This document shows positions 17,865 through 26,188 of a stretch of DNA of 64,000 nucleotides, one piece after another; positions within the stretch are counted from its first letter, which is position 1; every line of letters begins with the position of its first letter. The notes below the pieces were generated by a model. The model had not been told where the DNA came from, did no database searches, and worked only from the letters and a program-made list of their open reading frames with translations. Source of the stretch: Chitinophagales bacterium (lineage in GTDB: Bacteria > Bacteroidota > Bacteroidia > Chitinophagales > Saprospiraceae); the NCBI GenBank assembly GCA_017303875.1, contig JAFLBP010000012.1, positions 62,001 to 126,000 of the forward strand, given 5' to 3'. Position numbers and translations under genes: made by a program.

Positions 17865-18848
17865 TTAAAATTGTGGGGCAAGTGGTTTGTTGCCCAAAAT
17901 TTCCTCAATTTTTTCGTTCACTTCCGGCGTCAGCAGGGGCAATACCTCCAGCGCTGTGAGGGTTTCTTCCAATTGTTCCGGACGGGATGCACCAAGAATT
18001 GCGGTACTGACATTCGGGTTCTGCACGCACCATGCAATGGCTAATTTTGCCAGGGGCACACCCAGTTCTTGCGCAAAAGCACCGAGTTTTTTGATACTTT
18101 CCAATTTTTCCCGAGTCAGGCTGCGCTCCCGCAACCAGTCAAAGCCTTCCAGTGAGAGCCGGGTGTCGTCGGGAATTTGCGAGATGTATTTATCGGTCAG
18201 GATGCCCGATGACAGGGGCGACCAGATGGTAGTGCCCATGCCTACGGTTTTGTAAATCTGGCTGAACTCGACTTCCACTTTGTGGCGCTCAAACATATTG
18301 TACTGCGGCTGCTCCATCACCGGCCCGATCAGGCGGTTGTCGCGCGCCACCATGTGCGCTTCCATAATCTCCTGTGCGCTCCACTCTGAAGTGCCCCAAT
18401 ACAGGATTTTTCCTTGCGCAATAAGGTGGTTCATGGCCCAGACCGTCTCCTCAATGGGCGTGTTTTTATCGGGGCGGTGACAAAAATACAAGTCTAAATA
18501 GTCCACTTGCAGGCGTTGTAAAGCGGCATTGCAGGCTTCAAAAATATGTTTGCGACTGAGGCCGGTCTGGTTGGGCAATTTGCCGCCGTCGCCGAAAAAC
18601 ACTTTGGAAGAAACCGTCCAGGAGCTGCGATCCCAGTTTTTTTGCTTTAAAATGCGGCCCATAACGCGCTCGCTTTCGCCGCGTACATAGATTTCTGCGT
18701 TGTCAAAGAAGTTTACGCCGTGTTCATAAGCGATACTCATGAGGCGGTCGGCGGTGTCGTCGCCAATTTGTTTGCCGAAGGTTACCCAGGAACCAAAAGA
18801 AAGCACGCTGACCTGCAGGCCGGATTTACCAAGTCGTCTGTAAAGCAT
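17865..18848 (-). CDS. Aldo/keto reductase (Kv-beta/YghZ type)
   Basis: 327 residues from the ATG at 18848 (MLYRRLGKSGLQVSVLSFGSW), the standard start; upstream in-frame codons run through a heptamer repeat and are not coding. The catalytic tetrad Asp, Tyr, Lys, His is visible in FFDNAEIY, SSKVFFG and YFCHRP. The NADPH-binding region near SGILTDKYI and the long C-terminal helices resemble potassium-channel beta-subunit-like and YghZ reductases. It would reduce small aldehydes or ketones such as methylglyoxal in the cytoplasm. Confidence 0.9.
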   Translation of the reverse strand: MLYRRLGKSGLQVSVLSFGSWVTFGKQIGDDTADRLMSIAYEHGVNFFDNAEIYVRGESERVMGRILKQKNWDRSSWTVSSKVFFGDGGKLPNQTGLSRKHIFEACNAALQRLQVDYLDLYFCHRPDKNTPIEETVWAMNHLIAQGKILYWGTSEWSAQEIMEAHMVARDNRLIGPVMEQPQYNMFERHKVEVEFSQIYKTVGMGTTIWSPLSSGILTDKYISQIPDDTRLSLEGFDWLRERSLTREKLESIKKLGAFAQELGVPLAKLAIAWCVQNPNVSTAILGASRPEQLEETLTALEVLPLLTPEVNEKIEEILGNKPLAPQF

Positions 18849-18856
18849 TTTTTTTA

Positions 18857-18886
18857 ACGATGAGTGATGAGTGATGAACGATGAGT
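18857..18886. repeat. Short heptamer array (TGATGAG type)
   Basis: About four imperfect copies of a TGATGAG/TGATGAA heptamer directly upstream of the aldo/keto reductase start. It is one arm of the same type of array found at 20.9 and 40.2 kb; no opposing arm is seen here. Confidence 0.6.
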
Positions 18887-19072
18887 TTCGGGCAGGTGAT
18901 AAAATCGAAAACACAAAAATACGAAAACACGTAAACACAACAATTTACGATCTTTGCGGCAAAATATGGCTTCCTTAAAATATTTGTGAAAACCATATTT
19001 TTGTAATCCTTTGAAAATCAAAAGGAAAGCATCCATCTATCATCAAATCCACCCAAATCCTGGTATAACACT

Positions 19073-19663
19073 ATGCGTCTGATATTGTTTGCTGCTGTTG
19101 TTGCATTTGTTTTTTCCTGTAAATCGGATACGCCCGTTGCACCCAAAATTACGGGATTTGACGGCGTTAATTATACGCTCGAAGATGGTACTGTTCAGTC
19201 CATTCCGCATGCGGGCGACCCGGAGTATGCCGTTTACATCCTTGTGCGGCATACAGAGAAAAAGCAGGATAGTACGGATAATCCCGCTCTGAGTCCGGAA
19301 GGGCAGGAGCGCGCCCTGAAACTGGCTCGAATGCTGAAAAAAGTGCCGCTGGCACGCGCTTCTTCCACCAACCTGAAACGCACGCTGGAAACGGTGGAGT
19401 TTGTAAAAGTGCAGCAGCCCAATCCCTTGCCAACGGATGTTTTTCCTAAAGATATGCTTGGCGACTGGTTGATGGAAACCCTGCCGACGGCAAAAGGCAA
19501 AATTAATTTCCACGCGGGCCACAGCAACACCGTCCCGCAAATGCTCAATATTATGAGCGGCAGTATCGCCTGGAAGGATATTCCGGAAAATGAGTACGAC
19601 CACCTGTACATCGCGGTCGTTAAATCGCTTGGTGAGGCGGAAATTTTGCAATTCCGCTATTGA
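19073..19663 (+). CDS. Histidine phosphatase family lipoprotein
   Basis: 196 residues. A lipoprotein signal peptide ends in FVFSC (Cys16). The phosphatase signature is VRHTEK (Arg59-His60-Thr61, with Thr where most members have Gly), followed by LSPEGQERA. The second catalytic His is in FHAGHSN. The small size and absence of a cap domain resemble SixA-like or short periplasmic members. The protein is probably tethered in the periplasm and removes phosphate from a small molecule or phosphoprotein; substrate unknown. It precedes an aminotransferase by 34 bases and may be co-transcribed with it. Confidence 0.85.
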   Translation: MRLILFAAVVAFVFSCKSDTPVAPKITGFDGVNYTLEDGTVQSIPHAGDPEYAVYILVRHTEKKQDSTDNPALSPEGQERALKLARMLKKVPLARASSTNLKRTLETVEFVKVQQPNPLPTDVFPKDMLGDWLMETLPTAKGKINFHAGHSNTVPQMLNIMSGSIAWKDIPENEYDHLYIAVVKSLGEAEILQFRY

Positions 19664-19697
19664 TTTTTCCCCAAAAAATAAACACAAACTACATCGC

Positions 19698-20891
19698 ATG
19701 CCCTTAATCTCGCAACGCGGCGAGGAGGCTCACCTGTCGCCTATCCGCAAACTCAGCCCCTATGCCGATGCCGCCAAACGCGCCGGCAAAAAAGTATACC
19801 ATCTTAATATCGGTCAGCCGGATATCCTGACACCAGCTGCTGCGCTGGAAACGGTGCGTCAAACGCCCATCGACGTACTTGCCTACAGCCCTTCCAATGG
19901 CAATGCTTCGTATAGGGCCAAACTGCCGGCGTACTACCAGCGTTATGGCATTGAGCTTACTCCTGATCAGATTTTGGTGACCAACGGCGCCTCAGAAGCG
20001 GTGTATTTTACCCTGCTGGCCTGTATGGATCGCGGCCAGACGCTGCTGGCGCCCGAACCCATGTACGCCAATTATGTAGGCTTTGCGGAAATGGCGGATG
20101 TACAAATGAAAGCCATTACCTCCTACATCGAAACCGGTTTCGCACTGCCCGATCTGGAGGCTTTTCGCCGCGCCATCACGCCGGATGTGAAAGCTATTAT
20201 GCTCTGCAATCCGAACAATCCGACCGGGGCGGTTTATCCGGAAAGTATGCTTCGGGAGCTGGCAAAGTTAGTGCTGGAGCACGATCTGTACCTGATTGTG
20301 GATGAGGTTTACCGGGAATTCTGCTACGGCGAAACGCCTTTTTTCTCCGCGCTTAATCTGCCGGAATTAGAACAGCACGTTATAATAATCGACTCTATAT
20401 CAAAGCGTTATAGCGCTTGTGGCGCACGTGTGGGCGCGGTGGTTTCGCGCAATGCAGCGCTGCTGACCACCATTATGAAATACGCGGAAGTGCGCCTCAG
20501 TCCGCCCTCTTACGGGCAAATGCTCGCCGAAGCCCTCATTGAAACCGATGCGGCGTATTTCAGTGCGGTCAAGGCTGAATACCAGCGCCGCCGCGATGTT
20601 TTGGTTGCGCGTTTGCAGGCGATGCCGGGCGTCACGTGCTATTGCCCCGACGGCGCCTTTTATGTTTTCGCCAAACTGCCAATTGATAATTGCGACCGCT
20701 TTTGCCAGTGGCTGCTCGAATCATTTTCGCACAACAACGCCACTGTGATGCTCGCTCCGGGCAGCGGTTTTTATGCAACGCCCGGCGCTGGCGAACAAGA
20801 GGTGCGCCTCGCCTATGTACTCAATGAAACCGACCTGCACGCGGCGATGGATTGCTTAGAAAAAGCGTTGTTAGTGATGAGTGATGAGTGA
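19698..20891 (+). CDS. Pyridoxal-phosphate-dependent aminotransferase (class I/II)
   Basis: 397 residues from the ATG at 19698; the frame is open further upstream but overlaps the previous gene. The fold-type I features are present: NIGQPDI near the start, NPNNPTGAVYP, LIVDEVYREF, and the PLP-binding lysine in IDSISKRYSACGARVG. It resembles AspC-type aminotransferases. The exact amino acid substrate is not evident. The last codons (VMSDE stop) are made of the heptamer repeat, so the repeat has entered the 3' end of the gene. Confidence 0.92.
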   Translation: MPLISQRGEEAHLSPIRKLSPYADAAKRAGKKVYHLNIGQPDILTPAAALETVRQTPIDVLAYSPSNGNASYRAKLPAYYQRYGIELTPDQILVTNGASEAVYFTLLACMDRGQTLLAPEPMYANYVGFAEMADVQMKAITSYIETGFALPDLEAFRRAITPDVKAIMLCNPNNPTGAVYPESMLRELAKLVLEHDLYLIVDEVYREFCYGETPFFSALNLPELEQHVIIIDSISKRYSACGARVGAVVSRNAALLTTIMKYAEVRLSPPSYGQMLAEALIETDAAYFSAVKAEYQRRRDVLVARLQAMPGVTCYCPDGAFYVFAKLPIDNCDRFCQWLLESFSHNNATVMLAPGSGFYATPGAGEQEVRLAYVLNETDLHAAMDCLEKALLVMSDE

Positions 20892-20997
20892 TGAGTGATG
20901 AGTGATTTTGAATTTTTGATGCTTGATCTTTGATTGATTATCAATAGTTTAAAAATATTCATCATTCATCATTCATCATTCATCACTCATCACTATC
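20875..20997. repeat. Inverted heptamer-array element between convergent genes
   Basis: The left arm is four to five copies of TGATGAG (20876-20905), the right arm five to six copies of the complementary TCATTCA/TCATCAC (20960-20995), around an AT-rich centre that closely resembles the centre of the element at 40.13-40.26 kb. The stop codons of both flanking genes lie at or inside the arms. Confidence 0.8.
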
Positions 20998-22339
20998 CCG
21001 GTATTTTCCAACCGTTTTGATAGTCGGCGTTCATCATGCGGTTGGCTTCGGGGTCATTTTTGAATTCCCCTTTTTCGGCGTCCCAGTGTAGTTTTCGGCC
21101 GAGGCGCTGCGCGATGTTGCCCATGCAGCAATTGATGGCCACATTGGCGGCATCTTCGATGGGGCAATTGAGCTTTTCCGGTGTTTTGTTTTTGATACAA
21201 TCCACAAAATTCTGGGTGTGCAGGTCCAGGTATTCCACATTAGAGGGCTTGGACTGGTCGGGCAGTTTTTCTGTTTTGTAGCGCTGCACGCCGTCGTCGC
21301 CGCGCTGGCTTTCGGGCAATACGGCCCAGCCCTGGCGGTCAATCACGATGGTGCCATTGCCGCCGATAAAGGCGATGCCTTCGGGCCGGTTGTAGAGGCC
21401 GCCGGCAATGCCCAGTACATGTTCCCAGACCACATTGCAGGACTCGTATTCATAAATCGCCTGCAAGGTATCGGGCGTTTCGCTGGCGCCATCGGGTTTG
21501 AGGAAATTACCGCCCATGGCCATCACGGATTTGGGCATTTTCAGTCCCATCCCTTTAAGCGCGATGTCGAATTCGTGTACCCCCCAGTCGGTCATCAGTC
21601 CGCCGGCATAATCCCAGAACCAGCGGAATTCAAAGTGGAATCGGTTGATATTGAAGGGGCGTTTGGGCGCCGGGCCGAGCCACATATCGTAATCCACGCC
21701 ATCGGGTACGGCGCTGTCGGGTTTGTGTTCGAGTGGTTTTTTCCAGCCCACATACGACCAGGTTTTGACCATCAGTACCTTGCCGATTTTGCCGCTTTGC
21801 AGGTAGTCGAGGGCGGCTTTGTAGTGCGGGCCGGAGCGTTGCCATTGGCCGACCTGCACTAAGAGTTCGGGGTAGCGTTTGGCGACGGCGAGCATGGCGC
21901 GGTTTTCCTGAATGGTACGGCCCATGGGTTTTTCGCAGTACACGTGTTTGCCGGCTTTGAGGCTGTCGCAGAGGTGCAGGCAGTGCCAGTGGTCGGGTGA
22001 GCCAATTACCACGGCCTGTATCTCTTTCATTTCCAATAGTTTGCGGTAGTCTTTAAAGGCGGCAGGCTTGGTGCCCTGAATTTTTTCTGCATCGGCGCAG
22101 CGGCGGTCGAGCACCGACTGGTCGATGTCGGCGATGGCGACGCATTCCACATCGGGAATTTTCAGGAGGGAGCGCATATTGCTCCAGCCCATGCCGTTGG
22201 CGCCGATGAGTGCGACGCGGAATTTTTCGGCAGGTGGTGGTGCTGGGGCAGCAGCAGCGGCCTGGAAGGGCAGGGTAGTGCTGAGCGCGGCGCCGGTAGC
22301 GGCGGTGAGGGAGTTTTGTAAAAATTTGCGTCGTTGCAT
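20993..22339 (-). CDS. Gfo/Idh/MocA family oxidoreductase, Tat-exported
   Basis: About 448 residues from the ATG giving MQRRKFLQNSLTAATG. The twin-arginine motif (RRKFL) plus a hydrophobic, Ala-rich stretch marks Tat export after cofactor loading. The NAD(P)-binding Rossmann motif is VALIGANGMGWSN, with VVIGSPDHWH and the conserved CEKP motif (HVYCEKPMGR) that carries the catalytic Lys. Such proteins act on sugars or sugar alcohols in the periplasm. The family is common in Bacteroidota and often catabolic; no sugar genes are adjacent. An upstream in-frame ATG at 22459 would break the Tat signal and is rejected. Confidence 0.92.
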   Translation of the reverse strand: MQRRKFLQNSLTAATGAALSTTLPFQAAAAAPAPPPAEKFRVALIGANGMGWSNMRSLLKIPDVECVAIADIDQSVLDRRCADAEKIQGTKPAAFKDYRKLLEMKEIQAVVIGSPDHWHCLHLCDSLKAGKHVYCEKPMGRTIQENRAMLAVAKRYPELLVQVGQWQRSGPHYKAALDYLQSGKIGKVLMVKTWSYVGWKKPLEHKPDSAVPDGVDYDMWLGPAPKRPFNINRFHFEFRWFWDYAGGLMTDWGVHEFDIALKGMGLKMPKSVMAMGGNFLKPDGASETPDTLQAIYEYESCNVVWEHVLGIAGGLYNRPEGIAFIGGNGTIVIDRQGWAVLPESQRGDDGVQRYKTEKLPDQSKPSNVEYLDLHTQNFVDCIKNKTPEKLNCPIEDAANVAINCCMGNIAQRLGRKLHWDAEKGEFKNDPEANRMMNADYQNGWKIPG

Positions 22340-22488
22340 ATTGAAGTGGGATGAGCGTAATGAGTCTGTGAGCAATTGCGGTGCTAATGTCGTCAGCTTT
22401 TTGAAAATTTTGCTAAAATTTATTTTTTTTAAATAATGCTGCTTGTTTGGCGGATTCATCCAATTTTTATAAGTTTGTACGGGTTCTG

Positions 22489-22496
22489 TACTTTTG
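22489..22496 (+). promoter_or_regulatory. -7 element of candidate RNA gene
   Basis: TACTTTTG followed by C is a perfect match to TAnnTTTG. The nearest TTTG upstream (22474-22477) is only 11 bases away, so a -33 element at the usual distance is not clear. Confidence 0.45.
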
Positions 22497-22502
22497 CACC
22501 CG

Positions 22503-22739
22503 CAATAAATGTAGTCGTGTAGGAGAGAAACATGCTAATCGGGCCGATGCAGGCGCATCGGAGCAAGCAGGGGAAGTGGTGGTGAAAATAACTTTGAGAA
22601 AAGAAATCGGGCGGGGGAAAAATGCAGCCAGATACGGCTTCGCCCTTTCAGTCACATCCTTGGCGGGAAATGACAGTTTTCATTTGAGGATGGTTTGTTA
22701 AGAGGCAATATGTTGGGGTCAATAATGCCTGAGTTTTTT
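22503..22739 (+). ncRNA. Candidate structured non-coding RNA
   Basis: A plus-strand unit of about 235 bases is bounded by a perfect -7 box (22489-22496) and an intrinsic terminator (22703-22739), with no plausible reading frame and no plus-strand gene downstream. It can form a 7-base hairpin CCGATGC/GCATCGG near 22553-22570 and a second domain in which GGGCG pairs with CGCCC around an inner AGCC/GGCT stem (about 22608-22650). I compared it from memory with RNase P, SRP, tmRNA and cobalamin riboswitch signatures and none fits well; GGTGAAAAT and CAGATAC pieces recall cobalamin riboswitches, but the conserved core is incomplete. It could be a 6S-like or wholly new RNA. Confidence 0.4.
22703..22739 (+). 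terminator. Intrinsic terminator of candidate RNA gene
   Basis: Stem 22703-22711 with 22722-22730 (8 of 9 pairs, 10-base loop) is followed by six T at 22734-22739 on the plus strand. Confidence 0.6.
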
Positions 22740-22839
22740 AATAGCGAAGCAAAATTACAATTATTGCGAAAAGCGCCAACTTTTAAAGTGTTAAAGTTGT
22801 AGCATGTGGAATAAAATTAATCTAGGTCTTATTTTGCAC

Positions 22840-24234
22840 TCACAATCGCTCCAAAAAGCGCAACAAATCTTCTCTTTCCTGTTTTTTTAAACTTTTAAAA
22901 GCCTCGCGACTGCCTTGCGCTTCACCGCCGTGCCAGAGAATTGCCTCTTCGATATTGCGTGCGCGGCCATCGTGCAGCAAAAACTGGTGCTTGTTCACCG
23001 TTCTGATCATCCCAATGCCCCAGAGTGGCTGGGTGCGCCATTCCTGTCCGTCGGCCAGAAAATCCGGGCGTCCGTCGGCCAATTCCGGCCCCATGTCGTG
23101 CAACAGCATATCGGTGTAAGGCCGAATGGTGGTATTGCGCAATACTGCAATCGGATGGCTGTTGTCGGTTTCCAGCAGGGGGCTATGGCATTTATCGCAG
23201 CCGATTTTGGCAAATAGGATTTCGCCGTTCTGCGCTTGCGTGTTGTTTAGGTCGCGGCGGGCGGGTACGGCAAGCACTTGCAGGTAAAAGGTCACTTTTC
23301 CCAGTTGTTCGTCACTGAGTTCCGGACTGCCGCCATTGGGAATGTGTGCGTACAATTGCTGCTGTGCCGGGGTAAACCCTTCCAGTGGGAAAATGCTGCT
23401 GGTAATGCCGATGTCGCCGTTAAAGGCAGCAGCAGTCTGTTGCTTCAGATCAGGCTGATTGGCCTTCCATCCAAAACGCCCCAACACGCTTTTTTGCAGC
23501 GATGCATCCCAAACGTAATTGGGGCGACCACTGATGCCGTCGCCATTGGCATCGGCCGGGTCACTGAGGGCGAGAATGGTGTTTTCGGATAAGGCTTCCA
23601 GCAGGCCCAAACCGGAGAGCTGTTGGGCAATACGCGGCGAAAGCATGAAGCCGGGTTGTAAATCGCCAAAGTTCAGCCCTTCCGGGGTGTATGTAGGTTT
23701 TCGCAGGCTGTAAGCGCTACCGTCGGGGTAGTTTCCGGGAATTTCGGTATAGGTGATGCGTATTTTCCCTTCAATTTTGGCATCAAGGATAGCCCGGTCT
23801 TGCAATTGTTCGCCATAATTGGGTTCGCCCAGCGGGCCGCCGTGCAGGTCTGTACCCGGAATACTCAGGCGGAAAAGCAGTCCGTTTTGCGGCGCGTTGT
23901 TTTCCCAAACCGGTTTTGCACGCCCATCTTTAAAATGACAGCCACCGCAACTGGACACATTGAACATTGGCCCCAGTCCGTCGAGCGACTGCACAGATGC
24001 CGGCGCTGCTACCCAATTGCTTTGAAAAAGCGAGTTACCGCTTACAAATCGTCCGTCTTCAGTAAAAGTCAATCCATTGGCCTGATGACCGAATGCATTT
24101 TCCGAGGCGTCGAAAGTAGTGAGCAATGGCCCGCCTGACAAGGCTTTGTCGGGGTCAATTTCGGTTTTGTCTTCCGGACGGCAAGCCGTAATGCCAAGGG
24201 CAATGGCGAACAATAGCAAGCTTGGTTTGTACAT
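22840..24234 (-). CDS. Di-haem oxidoreductase family lipoprotein
   Basis: About 464 residues from the ATG at 24234, 8 bases after the stop of the imelysin gene. Lipobox GITAC (Cys18). Two CxxCH haem sites are visible: CGGCH at 96-100 and CDKCH in the C-terminal half. The sequence matches the di-haem oxidoreductase (formerly thiol oxidoreductase) family, which is commonly encoded next to imelysin genes in iron-responsive loci. It would be anchored in the periplasm or at the outer membrane and transfer electrons, perhaps in iron reduction or uptake; that role is inferred from gene context in the family. Confidence 0.88.
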   Translation of the reverse strand: MYKPSLLLFAIALGITACRPEDKTEIDPDKALSGGPLLTTFDASENAFGHQANGLTFTEDGRFVSGNSLFQSNWVAAPASVQSLDGLGPMFNVSSCGGCHFKDGRAKPVWENNAPQNGLLFRLSIPGTDLHGGPLGEPNYGEQLQDRAILDAKIEGKIRITYTEIPGNYPDGSAYSLRKPTYTPEGLNFGDLQPGFMLSPRIAQQLSGLGLLEALSENTILALSDPADANGDGISGRPNYVWDASLQKSVLGRFGWKANQPDLKQQTAAAFNGDIGITSSIFPLEGFTPAQQQLYAHIPNGGSPELSDEQLGKVTFYLQVLAVPARRDLNNTQAQNGEILFAKIGCDKCHSPLLETDNSHPIAVLRNTTIRPYTDMLLHDMGPELADGRPDFLADGQEWRTQPLWGIGMIRTVNKHQFLLHDGRARNIEEAILWHGGEAQGSREAFKSLKKQEREDLLRFLERL

Positions 24235-24244
24235 CAGGTAACGA

Positions 24245-25405
24245 TTAACGAACGAGATCAAACTGAATATCAGCGATGCGATCGCTCAGGTTTTTCAGAC
24301 TTTCGGAGGCGCTCAGGATGAGTCCCGGATTGTTCAAAATGGCCTGATCAAAAGGGGAGGGGATGAGGGCTAATTTGCCTTCAGCATCGCTGAGGGCGGC
24401 GACAACGGCATTGTTTTTCGTACTGTTTACCATAGCAGCTACTTCAGCGAAGCTGCGCCCACTGATTTTGGTACCGTTGCTCCGGGTGTAGGTGCCGTTA
24501 TATACATTTTGAATACCTTTGAAATTCATCAGAATATCAGCATTGGTATTATCAGAAAAGCAGGAGTGTTCATTTTCCTGATCCTGCGAATCTACGGCCA
24601 CAAACATCCGTTCGCCCGCGAGTTCGCCTTTACTCAGGGAGCCGAGGCCCGTGAAAATTTTATTGATTGCTTCGTTGGCGTCGCCGGTGAGGAGGGCTTC
24701 GCGGTAGGCAGCGCCGGGCTGCCAGGCATCCACAAGGGTTTTCAGGTGGTCAGTAAGCAATGTCGCACAAATCTTGAGGTATTGGCCGCGGCGGGCAGCA
24801 TTTGGCGCGGTAGTATAATCGGTGTAAGCACGTTGCCCCGGGCCGCTGCTGCTGGCATCCTGCCCCCAAAGTAAAAACTCGATGGCGTGGTAGCCGGTAG
24901 CTACATTGACTTCACTTTGTTCTTCCGTATCGCCGCCAGTCTGGTTCAGGCTTTCAATCAGCGCTTTGTCTAAGGTGGGGAATTCAGCAGTTTTGTTGAT
25001 GATGCCGGCATTGGGATTGCCTTGTACATAATCAATATACACCTCATCGAGCGGCCAGGAGTTGATGAGACCTTCGGGGCCGGTTTCGTTGTCGATAGGG
25101 CCACCGTAGAAGCGATAGGCTTCCGTTTGGCCATAAGGATTACGCGCTGCCAACCAGGCATTTTTGCAGGCATTAAAACCTGCTTCAGAAGGCGCTGCAA
25201 CAAAGTCATCAATGGTTTGGCGCAGTGTTAGCGCCGTTTGGTAGCTGTCTTCATAAGACGCCAGCACAATTGCGGCATACTGCGCAACGGCTTCTTTTTT
25301 CATTTGCGCGAGTTCCGCTGCGGTATCGTCTTTTTTGCAGGCGACAACGGGCAGCAAGAGGCTGAGCAGTATCGCGAGGCCCGGGCGTAGAGTAGATGGT
25401 AGCAT
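24245..25405 (-). CDS. Imelysin family lipoprotein
   Basis: 386 residues. Lipobox PVVAC (Cys23). The family HxxE motif is visible as GYHAIEFLLWG (His173 to Glu176), and a related region is present around the middle of the protein as in IrpA. Imelysin proteins are iron-regulated, periplasmic or surface-exposed, and are thought to take part in iron acquisition. The next gene, a di-haem oxidoreductase, starts 10 bases after its stop, forming an operon. A palindrome at 25458-25474 in the promoter region could be the operator. Confidence 0.92.
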   Translation of the reverse strand: MLPSTLRPGLAILLSLLLPVVACKKDDTAAELAQMKKEAVAQYAAIVLASYEDSYQTALTLRQTIDDFVAAPSEAGFNACKNAWLAARNPYGQTEAYRFYGGPIDNETGPEGLINSWPLDEVYIDYVQGNPNAGIINKTAEFPTLDKALIESLNQTGGDTEEQSEVNVATGYHAIEFLLWGQDASSSGPGQRAYTDYTTAPNAARRGQYLKICATLLTDHLKTLVDAWQPGAAYREALLTGDANEAINKIFTGLGSLSKGELAGERMFVAVDSQDQENEHSCFSDNTNADILMNFKGIQNVYNGTYTRSNGTKISGRSFAEVAAMVNSTKNNAVVAALSDAEGKLALIPSPFDQAILNNPGLILSASESLKNLSDRIADIQFDLVR

Positions 25406-25457
25406 AATGTGTTGTACGGGTTGAAGATTTAAAAATGCGCCGCAAATATTTAAATAC

Positions 25458-25474
25458 TTATTTAGACTTAATAA
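25458..25474. promoter_or_regulatory. Palindromic operator candidate upstream of imelysin operon
   Basis: TTATTTAGACTTAATAA is an imperfect 17-base dyad in AT-rich DNA about 55 bases upstream of the imelysin start. Its size and TTA..TAA ends resemble Fur- or DtxR-type metal-regulator sites, which would fit an iron-responsive operon, but I cannot assign the regulator. The remainder of 25406-25680 holds no gene. Confidence 0.3.
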
Positions 25475-25680
25475 AAATAAAATGTAATTTTTTAGTCACC
25501 ACCATACATCAATAAATCAGCTTATGCTTGTAAAGCTTGTTCGGAATTGCACGATGGTGCGAAAACGTGGAAATTTTATGCTGATCAAGGAGGGTAGCTA
25601 CGACGAAGAAAGCAAACGCAGTGCAGCATAAAATTTAACGCTCATAGCCGGTTGATGAATTCCTGATCAAGCTCTTAGCA

Positions 25681-26115
25681 TCATTCCCTGATCAAAAACG
25701 ACCCGCCGGCCTTCACATCTTCCGCGAGCATTCTTACTGTTTTTTCTTCAAGCGCCCGGATCATGCCGTTTTTACAACTCGCAAAATCATGGTGCAATGG
25801 GCAGGGCCGCTCCGCATTGCAATGCCGTATACCCATCACGCAGCTGTTGAGTACCTGGCTGCCATCTGTGATTTTCAAAACCTCAATCAGGTGGTAATCG
25901 CAGGTGCGGGCATTGACAAAAAAACCGCCGGTCGGGCCTTTAGCAGAATCTATAATGCCATGATGTACAAGGTCTTGCATGATTTTTCCCAAAAAGTGAT
26001 GCGGCACGGCAAGGTGTTCCGATACCTCCTGCAAGCTGATGCGTTTGCCATCCTCGCAATGCAGGGCGATATAAGTAATGGCGCGCAAGGCATATCCGAA
26101 AGCTTTTGAAAACAT
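25681..26115 (-). CDS. Rrf2 family transcriptional regulator (NsrR/IscR-like)
   Basis: 144 residues from the ATG at 26115 (MFSKAFGYALRAITYIA), the standard Rrf2 start. The winged helix is at about 1-65 with the SLQEVSEHLAVPHHFLGKIMQDL recognition region. Three cysteines at 92, 99 and 105 match the iron-sulfur ligand pattern of IscR and NsrR. It is divergently transcribed from the nitrous-oxide-reduction cluster, so a nitric-oxide- or redox-sensing role over that cluster is likely by analogy with NsrR in denitrifiers; that link is inferred from position. Confidence 0.9.
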   Translation of the reverse strand: MFSKAFGYALRAITYIALHCEDGKRISLQEVSEHLAVPHHFLGKIMQDLVHHGIIDSAKGPTGGFFVNARTCDYHLIEVLKITDGSQVLNSCVMGIRHCNAERPCPLHHDFASCKNGMIRALEEKTVRMLAEDVKAGGSFLIRE

Positions 26116-26120
26116 AGGCG

Positions 26121-26154
26121 CAAAGGTACGTGCTTGTAAACGGGCTTTGGCAAA
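26121..26154 (-). promoter_or_regulatory. Rrf2 gene promoter
   Basis: Minus-strand TTTG (26154-26151), 22 bases, then TACCTTTG (26128-26121), a perfect -7. The predicted start of transcription falls almost on the ATG at 26115, implying a leaderless or very short-leader mRNA. Confidence 0.55.
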
Positions 26155-26174
26155 GGTACAAGTCATTCCGATTT

Positions 26175-26188
26175 ATGACGCAAGTCAT
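26175..26188. promoter_or_regulatory. CRP/FNR-type operator upstream of the nos cluster
   Basis: ATGACGCAAGTCAT is a perfect ATGAC-N4-GTCAT dyad and contains the TGA-N6-TCA core of CRP/FNR-family sites. Its centre (26181.5) is about 41-42 bases before the start of transcription predicted from the -7 box at 26212-26219, the classical position for a class II activator. Confidence 0.5.

Larger units (their letters stand above)
22340..22839. other. 500-base intergenic region
   Basis: It contains no convincing protein gene. An 84-codon frame (22447-22701, plus) includes the promoter box and looks non-coding. The region holds the candidate non-coding RNA unit described separately and, near 22740-22839, AT-rich sequence downstream of the di-haem oxidoreductase gene. 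Confidence 0.6.

Noticed and set aside
22540..22660. Cobalamin riboswitch
   Set aside because: GGTGAAAAT and CAGATAC resemble parts of the consensus, but the CCCGCNACUG piece and full AGYCAGGAUACCUGC box are missing and no plus-strand gene follows.
22447..22701. 84-codon open frame on the plus strand
   Set aside because: It begins upstream of and runs through the -7 box, has no recognisable domain and low-complexity composition; the segment reads better as structured RNA.
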